Positions 26,175 to 36,702 of a stretch of DNA of 64,000 bases are shown here, piece after piece. The notes under the pieces were generated by a model, which ran no database searches, was not told where the DNA came from, and worked only from the letters and a program-made list of their open reading frames with translations. Where the stretch lies: assembly GCA_963714205.1 (NCBI GenBank), contig CAVQNQ010000006.1:1-64000 (forward strand), in the 5' to 3' direction. This stretch comes from CAVQNQ01 sp963714205. Its GTDB lineage: Bacteria; Acidobacteriota; Terriglobia; Bryobacterales; Bryobacteraceae. Every line of letters starts with the position of its first letter. The first letter of the stretch is position 1. A program made the position numbers and the translations under genes.

Positions 26175-26766
26175 TCTCAAGCTCTGTGCCGTGGTGCTGG
26201 CCATGGCCGCCGCCATGGGGTGCCGGCAGGATATGCAGGACCAGCCCAAGTTCATCCCCCTGCGCCCCAGCGAGTTCTTTGCGGACGGGCGCTCGGAAAG
26301 GCCGCTAATTCAGGGAACCATCGCCCGCGGCCATCTGGATGACGACGCCGCTTTCTATACCGGCAAAGGACCGGACGGCCGGTTCATCGAGACCTTCCCG
26401 TTCCCGGTGACGCGCGGGGTGATCGAGCGCGGCCAGGAACGTTTCAATATATACTGCGCTCCTTGTCACGACCGGCTGGGCAACGGGATGGGGATGATTG
26501 TGCGGCGCGGCTATCGCAAGCCGCCCTCCTATCACATCGACCGCCTGCGGACGGTGCCCAACGGATATATCTACGACGTGATCACCAATGGGTTTGGAGC
26601 CATGCCGGATTACGCGGCGCAAATCGAAGCGCGCGACCGGTGGGCCATCGTGTCGTACGTACGCGCTCTGCAATTGAGCCAGAATGCCCCGCTGCATGAC
26701 GTGCCGCCGGAGGCCCTCGGCCAGCTCGGCCCGGCCCCCCAGGCCGCTCCGGGAGGTGGACGATGA
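26164..26766 (+). CDS. actE: Alternative complex III subunit E, mono-haem cytochrome c lipoprotein
   Basis: This 200-residue protein has a lipoprotein signal (LCAVVLAMAAAMGC, Cys20), one haem site (CAPCH) and a distal axial Met in GFGAMPDYA. It is a likely electron outlet to the neighbouring oxidase. The start is TTG 26164, supported by GAGG 9 bases upstream and by giving the correct signal peptide. It overlaps actD by 11 bases and actF by 4. Confidence 0.92.
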   Translation: MRTDLKLCAVVLAMAAAMGCRQDMQDQPKFIPLRPSEFFADGRSERPLIQGTIARGHLDDDAAFYTGKGPDGRFIETFPFPVTRGVIERGQERFNIYCAPCHDRLGNGMGMIVRRGYRKPPSYHIDRLRTVPNGYIYDVITNGFGAMPDYAAQIEARDRWAIVSYVRALQLSQNAPLHDVPPEALGQLGPAPQAAPGGGR

Positions 26767-27962
26767 TGGCGCAGGGGCTCGATTTCACGATTTCGGAGGA
26801 ACTCCGGAACGATCTGCGCACCTGGCGCACGCGCGCCGGCGCGGTGGGCCTTGTGGCGCTCGTCGCGCTGATCGTGGGGGCCTTCTTTGATCCCAGCCAG
26901 GCCGTGCGCTCCTGGCTGTGGTCATATGTCTTCTATGTCGGCCTGGCGGTCGGGTCGATGGCCTGGTTGATGGTGCAGTATCTCTCGGGCGGCGCCTGGG
27001 GCGTAGTGATCCGGAGGCCCTGTGAAGCGGCCGCGCGGACGCTCCCGCTGCTAGCTCTCCTGTTTCTGCCGATCGCCTTCGGCATGCCTTGGCTGTACCG
27101 CTGGGATAACCCCGGGTCGGTGGCGGCCGACGCCATCCTGCGGCACAAACACACGTACCTCAACGCGCCATTCTTCCTGATTCGTGCGGCAGCGTATTTC
27201 GCCGGCTGGATCCTGATCGAGTGGCGGCTGAACCACTGGTCCGACGCGGAGGACCGCGAGGGCGGTATTCTCCCGCACGATCGCATGTCCCGCTGGAGCG
27301 GCGCCGGACTGGTGTTCTGGGGCTTCAGCATCACCTTCATGGCGATCGATTGGGTGATGTCAATCGATTCGCACTGGTATTCGACGATGTTCGGGATGCT
27401 CTTCATGGCGGGACAGGGCCTCTCGTCGATGGCTTTCCTGATCGCCTTGCTGGTGCTGCTTTCGCATCGCCGCCCGCTCTCGGACGTGCTGACTCCGGCG
27501 CACCTGCACGACCTGGGAAAGCTGCTGCTGGCCAACGTGATGGTGTGGGCGTACTTCTCCTTCTCGCAGTGGCTGATCATTTGGGCCGGCAACCTGCCCA
27601 AAGAGATTCCCTGGTATCTCCAACGCCTGAGCGGAGGCTGGCAATTCGTCGCCCTCGCCCTGATCTTGGGCCATTTTGCCCTGCCCTTCGCGCTGCTGCT
27701 ATCGCGCGACTTGAAGCGCAATTACAAGCTGCTGGCGGGGGTGGCCGTCTTTATTCTGGTCATGCGTTTCGTGGATCTGTATTGGCTCGTGGCTCCCGAT
27801 TACCGGGCGGGCGCGTTTGGCGTGAGCTGGATGGATTTCGCCGCTCCGCTAGCGATTGGCGGCATCTGGTTGGCCTGGTTCATCATCCAATTGTGCAAGC
27901 GTCCACTAATGCCGTTACACGAAGCCCATTTAGAGGAGGCCCTGGAACATGGCCGTGAATAG
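26763..27962 (+). CDS. actF: Alternative complex III subunit F, NrfD-like membrane protein
   Basis: This 399-residue polytopic protein of about ten helices carries ActF-type segments (RHKHTYLNAPFFLIRA, WSGAGLVFWGFSITFMAIDW, SIDSHWYSTMFGMLF, VMVWAYFSFSQWLIIWAGN). ActF is the second large quinol-module membrane subunit. Its end overlaps the next gene by 14 bases. Confidence 0.93.
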   Translation: MMAQGLDFTISEELRNDLRTWRTRAGAVGLVALVALIVGAFFDPSQAVRSWLWSYVFYVGLAVGSMAWLMVQYLSGGAWGVVIRRPCEAAARTLPLLALLFLPIAFGMPWLYRWDNPGSVAADAILRHKHTYLNAPFFLIRAAAYFAGWILIEWRLNHWSDAEDREGGILPHDRMSRWSGAGLVFWGFSITFMAIDWVMSIDSHWYSTMFGMLFMAGQGLSSMAFLIALLVLLSHRRPLSDVLTPAHLHDLGKLLLANVMVWAYFSFSQWLIIWAGNLPKEIPWYLQRLSGGWQFVALALILGHFALPFALLLSRDLKRNYKLLAGVAVFILVMRFVDLYWLVAPDYRAGAFGVSWMDFAAPLAIGGIWLAWFIIQLCKRPLMPLHEAHLEEALEHGRE

Positions 27963-28467
27963 ACCGGGAGAGCACGGGGAACAGGAAGCGCCGCTGGCGG
28001 ACACCGAGCGGCCCGAACTGCATCATGAAGAGACAGATGTCAACGTCTGGGCGGTCGGCAAGACCGCGATTGCCCTTTTCCTGACGTGCATCGCGGTGCT
28101 GTTCCTGATCGTGGGCGTGTTCCGGTATTTCCAGACGCGGGAACAGGCTCTGCAGGCTCCCCTGCCGCAGGGGCTGAACGTGGATGCGCGCAGCCTGCCG
28201 CCAGCGCCGCGGCTGCAGACCGCGCCGGTGCTGGATCTCCAGGAGATGCGCGCCGCCGAAGACCAGATCTTGAACGGATACGGGTGGGTGGATGGATCGC
28301 GGGGGATCGTGCGGATTCCGATCGCGCGGGCCATCGAGCTGCTGGCGCAACAGGGGCTGCCGGCGCGGCCGGGGACCGCGCCGGAAACCGCCAGTACGGC
28401 CGGCGTGCCGACCGAGAGCGGGCTGGGGCCGAAAATGATTGCTCCGGGGGGACCGTTGGCGCAGTAG
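27949..28467 (+). CDS. Uncharacterised single-pass membrane protein in the ACIII-oxidase operon
   Basis: This 172-residue protein has a His/Glu-rich cytoplasmic N-terminus, one membrane helix (about residues 40-60, ALFLTCIAVLFLIVGVFRYF) and a periplasmic part. That part holds the segment LQEMRAAEDQILNGYGWVD, then IVRIPIARAIELLAQQGLP. I recall similar proteins beside alternative complex III genes in acidobacteria but know no function. A strong GAGGAG precedes ATG 27949, and it overlaps actF. It may be an assembly factor or accessory subunit linking ACIII and the oxidase. Confidence 0.85.
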   Translation: MAVNRPGEHGEQEAPLADTERPELHHEETDVNVWAVGKTAIALFLTCIAVLFLIVGVFRYFQTREQALQAPLPQGLNVDARSLPPAPRLQTAPVLDLQEMRAAEDQILNGYGWVDGSRGIVRIPIARAIELLAQQGLPARPGTAPETASTAGVPTESGLGPKMIAPGGPLAQ

Positions 28468-28523
28468 AGGGTGGGGCAGGCGCATAGCCTGCCGGTTGAA
28501 GAAGGGCAGAGAGGGTTGGTGCT

Positions 28524-29432
28524 GTGAGGGTACGTAATTTCACTGCTGGGGCGGGGAGTGCGCGCGTAACGCTGTTGGCACTCGCTGGTTTTGCGCTGGC
28601 CGTGCCGGCCGCCTTCGCGCAGCCGGGGCAGCCGGCGCCGGCGCAGCCGTCCTACAGCATGCAGGACGCCAATTTGAAGCCCGCGCTGCCGGGCGCGCTC
28701 CAGGGCGTGGGGATCGACCAGAAGCTCAATGCGCAGATTCCGCTGAACCTGGTCTTCCGCGACGAAGCCGGCCGGGCCGTTCCGCTCTCCAGCTTCCTTC
28801 ATGCCGGCAAACCCGTCATCCTGGCGCTGGTCTATTACCGCTGTCCCATGCTGTGCACGCAGATCTTGACCGGCCTCGAAAGCGGCTTGAAAGCCGTGTC
28901 GCTCAATCCCGGGCAGGATTTCGAAATTGTGAGCGTCAGCTTCGACCCCAAGGATACTCCGGAGATCGCCGCTGCCAAGAGGCAGACGTATGTCAAACGC
29001 TACGGGCGGCCCAATACCATCAATGGCTGGCATTTCCTGACCGGTGACGAGGCCAGCATCAAGGCCCTCACCGATGCCGTGGGCTTCCACTATAAATACG
29101 ACCCGGCCACGGATCAGTTCGCGCATGCCAGCGGCATCATGATCGCGACGCCGGATGGGCGGCTCTCGAAGTACTTCTACGGCGTGGACTATTCGCCGCG
29201 CGACCTTCGCCTCGGGCTGGTGGAAGCGTCCGCGAACCGCATCGGCAGCCCGGTAGATCAGATTCTGTTGTTCTGCTACCACTACGACCCGGCCACCGGC
29301 AAGTACGGCGCCGTGGCCATGAACCTGGTGCGCGCCGCCGGCGCCGGATTCGTGCTGATCTGCGGGACTTTCCTGGCGGTGGTCTTCCGGCGCGAGCGCC
29401 GCTCCGGAATGAACATGAAGCGCGCTGAGTAA
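28524..29432 (+). CDS. SCO1/SenC-family copper chaperone
   Basis: This 302-residue protein has a signal peptide ending near AAFAQ, a thioredoxin-like fold with the copper site CPMLC and the distal His in FAHASGI, and a C-terminal membrane helix (about 268-286). Sco proteins deliver copper to the CuA centre of cytochrome oxidase subunit II, which is encoded next. The start is GTG 28524 with GAGAGGG upstream. The C-terminal membrane anchor is a variation on the usual N-terminal one. Confidence 0.92.
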   Translation: MRVRNFTAGAGSARVTLLALAGFALAVPAAFAQPGQPAPAQPSYSMQDANLKPALPGALQGVGIDQKLNAQIPLNLVFRDEAGRAVPLSSFLHAGKPVILALVYYRCPMLCTQILTGLESGLKAVSLNPGQDFEIVSVSFDPKDTPEIAAAKRQTYVKRYGRPNTINGWHFLTGDEASIKALTDAVGFHYKYDPATDQFAHASGIMIATPDGRLSKYFYGVDYSPRDLRLGLVEASANRIGSPVDQILLFCYHYDPATGKYGAVAMNLVRAAGAGFVLICGTFLAVVFRRERRSGMNMKRAE

Positions 29433-29445
29433 GTTCACGATCACG

Positions 29446-30474
29446 ATGGGACTGCGACTATTTCCTGTGCAGGCCTCCACCATTTCCGTGGAGACCGACC
29501 ACCTGCTGTACTTTCTTTTGGCGGTGGCGGCGTTTTTTTCGCTGCTGATCTTCGCCGCGATCTTCTACTTCGCCATCCGTTACCGGCGCCGCTCCGAGCG
29601 CGATCTGCCGCACGCGGTGCATGGCGGCATGGCGCTCGAAATCCTGTGGACCGTGATCCCGCTGGGGCTCACCATGGTGATGTTTGGCTGGGGCGCCAGC
29701 ATTTTCTTCAAGGAAAGCCGGCCGCCGGATAACTCCATGCAGATTTACGTGGTGGCCAAGCAATGGATGTGGAAGCTCCAGCACATGGAGGGACAGCGCG
29801 AGATCAACGAGCTGCACGTGCCGCTGGGGCGGCCCATCCGCCTCACCATGACCTCCGAGGACGTGATCCACAGCTTCTACGTGCCGGCCTTCCGCGTCAA
29901 GCAGGATGTGGTGCCGGGCCGCTATTCCACCATCTGGTTTGAGCCCACCAAGGCTGGACGGTATCATCTCTTCTGCGCCGAATACTGCGGCACCAACCAC
30001 TCCCGCATGGGCGGCTGGGTCGATGTCATGGAGCCGCAGGATTATCAGGCGTGGCTGAACGGCGGCGCGGCCATGGGGTCGCTGGCGGCGGGCGGCCAGA
30101 AGCTGTTCGAGAGCCTGGCTTGCGGCAACTGCCACAAACCGGACGGCTCGGGGCGCTGCCCCAGCCTGGTGGGACTCTATGGCCGGACGGTGCAGCTGGC
30201 CAGCGGCGGAATCGTGCAGGCGGACGAAGCTTACATCCGCGAATCCATCTTGAATCCGCAGGCCAAAATAGTGGCGGGCTTCCAGCCGCTCATGCCCACT
30301 TTCCAGGGGCTGGTGACCGAGGAGGGGGTTCTGGAATTGATCGAATACATCAAGTCGCTGAGCCCGGCGTCCGGGACCCAGGTGGGCGGCAACGGTTTGA
30401 TGCCGGAGCCGAACACTTTGAAGAACAGCAGCCAGGAGACGCCCGCGCCCATCGAGAGGCCGGGAAACCGTTAG
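29446..30474 (+). CDS. coxB: Cytochrome c oxidase subunit II with fused cytochrome c (caa3 type)
   Basis: This 342-residue protein has two membrane helices, a cupredoxin domain with the CuA motif CAEYCGTNHSRM, and a C-terminal cytochrome c domain with CGNCH and a later Met ligand (QPLMPTFQG). The fusion is characteristic of caa3 oxidases, so electrons can enter directly from ACIII. It is 13 bases after the sco gene; coxA follows after 4 bases. Confidence 0.95.
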   Translation: MGLRLFPVQASTISVETDHLLYFLLAVAAFFSLLIFAAIFYFAIRYRRRSERDLPHAVHGGMALEILWTVIPLGLTMVMFGWGASIFFKESRPPDNSMQIYVVAKQWMWKLQHMEGQREINELHVPLGRPIRLTMTSEDVIHSFYVPAFRVKQDVVPGRYSTIWFEPTKAGRYHLFCAEYCGTNHSRMGGWVDVMEPQDYQAWLNGGAAMGSLAAGGQKLFESLACGNCHKPDGSGRCPSLVGLYGRTVQLASGGIVQADEAYIRESILNPQAKIVAGFQPLMPTFQGLVTEEGVLELIEYIKSLSPASGTQVGGNGLMPEPNTLKNSSQETPAPIERPGNR

Positions 30475-30478
30475 CACT

Positions 30479-32096
<1,618 letters not shown>

Positions 32097-32104
<8 letters not shown>

Positions 32105-32762
32105 CGAAGCTCACGTGGAAACGCTCGCCCTGCGCGAGCAGTTCGATACCGAGGCTCAGCAGAACGACGCCTCCACGCTGGGGATGTGGGTCTTTCTCCT
32201 CACTGAGATCATGTTCTTCGGCGGCCTGTTCATGATGTATACGGTCTACCGCGCTGTGTACCCTAACGTCTTCGGGCTGGCCAGCAGCACGTTGAACGAG
32301 ATCATCGGCGCGGCGAACACCGCCGTGCTGCTGTGCAGCAGCTTCACCATGGTGCTGGCCGTGCGCGGAGCGCAACTGGGAAAGCGCCGCACCGTGATGC
32401 TGTTCCTGGTGCTCACCATCATCCTGGGCCTGGTTTTCCTCGGCATCAAGGGATTCGAGTGGAACCAGAAGTTTCAGGAGCACCACGTCCCCGGCCTGGG
32501 TTTCCACCTGGAAGGGACCGCGCTGCAAGGCCAGGCGCAGTTGTTCTTCTCGCTCTATTTCGCCATGACCGGGCTGCACGCCCTGCACATGGTTATAGGG
32601 TGCGGTCTCATGCTGTACCTGTTATGGAAGACTTACCAAGGCACTTACAGCCCGGATTACTACACGCCTATCGACATGGGCGGGCTGTACTGGCATTTCG
32701 TGGATATCATCTGGATCTTTCTGTTCCCCCTGCTGTATCTGATCGACCGGCACTTGAAGTGA
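32097..32762 (+). CDS. coxC: Cytochrome c oxidase subunit III
   Basis: This 221-residue protein has five to six helices and the family motifs LGMWVFLLTEIMFFGG, YFAMTGLHALHMVIG and YWHFVDIIWIFLFPLLYL. TTG 32097 is chosen as start because GGAGAGGAG lies just upstream and the product then matches the family N-terminus; the longer frame back to 31929 runs inside coxA. Confidence 0.94.
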
Positions 32763-32763
32763 T

Positions 32764-33063
32764 ATGACTCACCCCATCGATTCCGTCAAGACCTACGCCT
32801 GGGTTTGGATCATACTGCTGTTCCTGACCGCGCTCACCACGGCGGTGGCGCACGTGGACCTCGGTGCGTTCAGCGTCGTGGTGGCGCTGACGATCGCGGT
32901 GGTCAAGATGCTGCTGGTGGCGCTCTTTTTCATGCACCTGCGCCACAGCAACCAGCTCACCAAGCTGGTGGTTCTCGGCGGCCTCTTGTGGTTGGCCCTT
33001 TTGATTATGCTGACGCTCGCGGATGTTTTCAGTCGCGGCTGGCTGGGAGTGCCGGGGAGGTAA
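32764..33063 (+). CDS. coxD: Cytochrome c oxidase subunit IV
   Basis: This 99-residue protein has three hydrophobic helices (YAWVWIILLFLTALTTAVAHV, then VVALTIAVVKMLLVALFFMHLRHS, then the C-terminal helix). This is the pattern of the prokaryotic subunit IV family. It starts one base after coxC and closes the respiratory operon. Confidence 0.92.
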   Translation: MTHPIDSVKTYAWVWIILLFLTALTTAVAHVDLGAFSVVVALTIAVVKMLLVALFFMHLRHSNQLTKLVVLGGLLWLALLIMLTLADVFSRGWLGVPGR

Positions 33064-33110
33064 GGCCGCCATGCCCGGCGCTTAAGCGTTAGAGCCTGGA
33101 GGGAAGTTCA

Positions 33111-34478
33111 ATGAAACACCTGTTGTCCTGGAGGCTGGCCGCGGTCTTGGCATTTGCCGGCGCGCACGCGGTTTCCGCGCAGACAAGCCCCGCGCTCCCT
33201 ATCATCCCCATCGGTTCAACCCTGACGTACGGCGGCACGAACGCGCCGGACACTTACTCCGCGACTACCGCCTTCAGCTCTACTCCCGTGCTGGTTGATA
33301 ACGGCGCGGTTAAGATCTGGCAGACGCAGACGCCCACGGGAACCACCGGAGAGTGGGACGTCTTCTACATGCAGACTGTCAACGGCGGTCCCATAGCCGG
33401 GAACACCGGTGCTAACTGGAATATCGTGATCGGCTATACCCTCACCGCGCCGGTTAATTTCGATGCCGTTGTCCAGCAGTGGCTGGTAAACGGCACTGCG
33501 GTAGGACCGCTGACCAATGGCATCGGAAGCATCTGCTGCGCGGCGATGTCGAATCCAATCCTACCAGGCTGGTCCTACTATAACAGCGGCTTCACGGCCC
33601 CCCTGCCTGCCGGGCCCCAAAACAATTGGCAGCAGATATACGTAGACCCCTATAGCTTCGTTACCAGCGGCGGCATCAACCCGAACACGGCGAACGGGTT
33701 CGTCTTCGCTTTGCACTTCACCTTCCAGGCGGCGCTGCCGAACGTTCAGGCGGCGGTCAGCGCCAGCGCATTTGGAGAATTCCCGACTTTCGCGCCCGGA
33801 TCGTGGATTGAGATCTATGGCACGAATCTCGCTTCTGCTACTGAGACATGGGGCAGCAGCGACTTTTCCGGCGTGATCGCGCCACAGAAGCTGGGCGGCA
33901 CCACTGTGACGATCGGAGGCCAGGCGGCTTACGTCGATTACATCAGCCCCTTGCAGGTGAACGTGCAAGTGCCCGGCGGAGTCGGCACCGGCTCGCAATC
34001 TCTCGTCGTCACTACCGCGGCGGGATCGAGCACGCCTTTTCCCGTCACCGTGAATCCCACCCAGCCGGGACTGCTGGCTCCATCCAGTTTCAAAGTCGGC
34101 GGAACCCAATACGCCGTGGCACAGTTTACCGACGGCAGTTTCGCGATGCCGCCCGGCGCGGTTTCCGGAGTTACTTCGCGGCGCGCCGTGACCGGGGATA
34201 ATCTCATCATCTACGGAATCGGCTTCGGCGTCGTCAGCCCCAATATCCCCCCAGGCCAGATCGTCGAAGAGAGCAACATGATCACCGCGCCCCTCACCTT
34301 CTCGATTGGCGGCACGCAGGCGAAGCTCTCCTACTATGGACTGGCTCCGGCTTTCCTGGGGCTCTACCAGTTCAACGTGACCGTGCCGGCGGTAGCGGCC
34401 AGCGATACGGCGCCTTTGACCTTCAGCCTGAGCGGAATCCCCGGCACACAAGCGCTCGCGATCGCGGTTGGAAATTGA
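33111..34478 (+). CDS. Secreted protein with TIGR03437-like C-terminal beta domains
   Basis: This 455-residue protein has a signal peptide (MKHLLSWRLAAVLAFAGAHAVSAQ), an N-terminal beta-rich domain of about 190 residues with a CC pair (SICCAA), and a C-terminal region. That region carries APGSWIEIYGTNLA, IGGQAAYVDYISPLQVNVQVP and GTGSQSLVVTTAAGSS, typical of the Solibacter-type TIGR03437 region. The role is unknown; such proteins are abundant in Bryobacterales. A GGAGGGAAG ribosome site precedes the ATG. Confidence 0.82.
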   Translation: MKHLLSWRLAAVLAFAGAHAVSAQTSPALPIIPIGSTLTYGGTNAPDTYSATTAFSSTPVLVDNGAVKIWQTQTPTGTTGEWDVFYMQTVNGGPIAGNTGANWNIVIGYTLTAPVNFDAVVQQWLVNGTAVGPLTNGIGSICCAAMSNPILPGWSYYNSGFTAPLPAGPQNNWQQIYVDPYSFVTSGGINPNTANGFVFALHFTFQAALPNVQAAVSASAFGEFPTFAPGSWIEIYGTNLASATETWGSSDFSGVIAPQKLGGTTVTIGGQAAYVDYISPLQVNVQVPGGVGTGSQSLVVTTAAGSSTPFPVTVNPTQPGLLAPSSFKVGGTQYAVAQFTDGSFAMPPGAVSGVTSRRAVTGDNLIIYGIGFGVVSPNIPPGQIVEESNMITAPLTFSIGGTQAKLSYYGLAPAFLGLYQFNVTVPAVAASDTAPLTFSLSGIPGTQALAIAVGN

Positions 34479-34492
34479 CCCGCGCGGGCGGC

Positions 34493-35797
34493 TTACGGTT
34501 TGGGATCGAGGCCCGGCTTGGGTTCGGGAGCCGCCTGCGCCTGCATCTTCTCGACTTGCGCCAATTGCGCGCGCGCGGCGTCGGCGTCGCTGGCGTACGG
34601 GCGGTATTGCAGATAGGCGCGTAAGTGCTCGGCCGCGGCCGTGTAATCGTGGCGCTGCGCCAGAATGATCCCCAGCAGATGCTCGCAATCGGGGGCTTCG
34701 TGGCGGGTATCCAGCCGCTCGGCCTCGCGCGCGCTCTTTTCAGCGGCGTCCACCTGCCTGATGTTGAAATGCGCCACGGCGTTTAAATAGAACTCGCGCG
34801 GATAGTCGAAGGGATCGAGTTTCAACGCGCGGTCGCTGACGTCCGCCAGCTCCTGCCAATGCTGCGCCTGAGCCTCGAGCAGCGAGATCTCTAAGTACGG
34901 CTGGACGAACTTGGGGTCCGCCCCGATGGCCGAGTTGAACGACTTCCTGCCGTCATCGATCTGCTTCTGGCGGACTTGCAATCTGCCCAACTCGCACCAG
35001 GCCGAGGCATACTTGGGGTACAGATCGACGGCCTTTTCGTAATCCCTGGCGGCATCCTCGAGCTTCCGCTTCTTCATGGCGTCCAGGCCCTTATCGAAGG
35101 CCTTGCGCGCATCCTTCGGCGCGGCCAGCGAAACAGTGCTGACAATGCTGCCCTCCGACTCGCCGACACGATGCAGGAGAATCGTGCCGATATTGGGATC
35201 GTCCAGCGTCCGGCGGTTAAACAAGCTCACCGACTGCGAGCGATAGCCCGAGATCTGCGCGCGGATTTCGCAGTTGGAAAGGTCAACACCACCTGCGCCG
35301 GACATACCACCCGCGCCTGACATGCCGCCCATACCGGACTGTCCCATTCCGCCCGTCCGCCCCATGCCCGATTGTCCGGCGCCGCCGCGGCCGTAGCCTC
35401 CCTGACCGGTCTCGCTGGCATCCTGGAAAACTCCTAAGGTGTCCCCGAGTTGGAAAGAGAAGTAGCCCTTGGCATCGGCGTAGCCTTCCGCGTGCGCCCT
35501 TCCGCCGCACACCCGCTCGATCACCACCTGCCCATTGGGCGCCGTTCCGTCCTCCACGGTCACCCGCCCGGTGATGAAGATAGGCCGATTATTACCCGGC
35601 GGCTGGGTTGTCGTGGGATTGCCAGTTCCCGGTACGCTGCCCGTCGTGGTTCCAGGAGTGGTTGGGCTGCCAGTGGTAGTGCTCCCCCCCGACGCCGGAG
35701 CCGTAGAGGTCCCACCCCTGGCTTGTCCGAAAACCGGCTGCGCCAACAGGCTCGCTCCGGCCAGAACTGTGACTGTGATCCCGAATCGCGCTACCAT
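34493..35797 (-). CDS. Secreted TPR protein with Gly/Met-rich linker
   Basis: The product has 434 residues. It has a signal peptide (to about FGQA), a Thr/Pro/Ser/Gly linker (28-70), a carboxypeptidase-regulatory-like beta domain (72-180) interrupted by a Gly/Met/Ser-rich insert (131-170), and then four to five tetratricopeptide repeats (about 225-410). The layout suggests a periplasmic or cell-surface scaffold. The start is supported by GGGAGG 5-10 bases upstream. The stop is convergent with the preceding gene, 14 bases away. Confidence 0.8.
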   Translation of the reverse strand: MVARFGITVTVLAGASLLAQPVFGQARGGTSTAPASGGSTTTGSPTTPGTTTGSVPGTGNPTTTQPPGNNRPIFITGRVTVEDGTAPNGQVVIERVCGGRAHAEGYADAKGYFSFQLGDTLGVFQDASETGQGGYGRGGAGQSGMGRTGGMGQSGMGGMSGAGGMSGAGGVDLSNCEIRAQISGYRSQSVSLFNRRTLDDPNIGTILLHRVGESEGSIVSTVSLAAPKDARKAFDKGLDAMKKRKLEDAARDYEKAVDLYPKYASAWCELGRLQVRQKQIDDGRKSFNSAIGADPKFVQPYLEISLLEAQAQHWQELADVSDRALKLDPFDYPREFYLNAVAHFNIRQVDAAEKSAREAERLDTRHEAPDCEHLLGIILAQRHDYTAAAEHLRAYLQYRPYASDADAARAQLAQVEKMQAQAAPEPKPGLDPKP

Positions 35798-35903
35798 AGC
35801 GCCTCCCTTACTGCGGTCATTATGTCACACGCGGTCCGATCCGGCGGTTCGATTTTGCAGTCTCGCAGGCCCGCCCCTCGGTTGCTAGAATGAGGCTCAT
35901 ATT

Positions 35904-36524
35904 ATGAACAAGAAGCCTTTCCCCCTGCTGGCCTGTTCGATTGCGCTCGTTCTCACGGGATGCTCGGGTCCGCCACCCGAAGCCACCAAGAAGGCGCCCG
36001 AGAAACCGCCGGAGCCGGTCACCGGCCAAAGCGCGCTGTGGAAGATGTTCCAGGTGGCACGTGCCTGGGCGCCCGACGCCGAGATTCTGAAGGTGTCTAC
36101 CATTCACCTCACCGAAGTCCCCGAAGCGCCCGGCAAGGCCGGCGCCTGGGAAGCTACCTTCACCTCGGCCGCGAAGGGGCGGGCGAAATCGTACACGTAT
36201 TCGGTGATCGAAGGGCCAGGCACTCTGCACCAGGGCGTCTTCGGCGCTCCGGAAGAAGATTACACTCCCCGGCCCGATGCCACGCCCTTTCCCATCGCCG
36301 CCGTGAAGACCGATACGGACGCCGCCCTCAATATGGCGCTGGCAAACGGCGGCTACGACTACGAGAAGAAGACCCCGCGCAAGATCATCAGCTTCGTGCT
36401 GGAGAAACTGCCCAAGTTCGCCAACCCGGCATGGCGCGTGATCTGGGGCGAATCGGCGGGCACGTCGAGCTTCTCCATCTACGTGGATGCTACGGCTGAC
36501 GATTTCCTGGAGCGATTGCACTAG
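35904..36524 (+). CDS. Lipoprotein of unknown function
   Basis: This 206-residue protein has a lipoprotein signal (CSIALVLTGC, Cys20), a Pro/Glu/Lys linker and one globular domain (WKMFQVARAWAPDAEILKVST, ending DATADDFLERLH). I do not recognise the family. It is divergent from the TPR gene. A possible extended -10 (TGC-TAGAAT) sits at 35884-35891, only 12 bases before the ATG. Confidence 0.78.
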   Translation: MNKKPFPLLACSIALVLTGCSGPPPEATKKAPEKPPEPVTGQSALWKMFQVARAWAPDAEILKVSTIHLTEVPEAPGKAGAWEATFTSAAKGRAKSYTYSVIEGPGTLHQGVFGAPEEDYTPRPDATPFPIAAVKTDTDAALNMALANGGYDYEKKTPRKIISFVLEKLPKFANPAWRVIWGESAGTSSFSIYVDATADDFLERLH

Positions 36525-36569
36525 CCCGGCTACACCTGCTTCTTTCCAAGCGATCTTTGGTGTAAGATT

Positions 36570-36597
36570 GATCTTCGCAATTTCTGAATTGCAGATC
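36570..36597. repeat. Imperfect hairpin between lipoprotein and TIGR03437-like gene
   Basis: GATCT-TC-GCAATT pairs with AATTGC-AGATC around a TCTG loop, with a two-base bulge. It lies 46 bases after the lipoprotein stop and about 105 bases before the next start. No U-run follows, so it is a weak terminator or a leader element. Confidence 0.3.
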
Positions 36598-36702
36598 TTC
36601 ATGTCTTGAGAGCTTGGCACGCCCCAAATCCATGCGCGGCCATGAACATTTTCGAAGGAGGGATGCGGGGCTGGCGGCAATGCCTGACCCCCATGGCAAC
36701 CT

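Noticed and set aside
34479..34488. CCCGCGCGGG palindrome between convergent genes
   Set aside because: It is a short GC palindrome without a U-run in GC-rich DNA; it is too likely by chance to call a terminator.
35863..35891. Full sigma-70 promoter for the lipoprotein gene
   Set aside because: TGC-TAGAAT looks like an extended -10, but no -35 is visible at the right distance and the leader would be almost absent. It is kept only as a remark.
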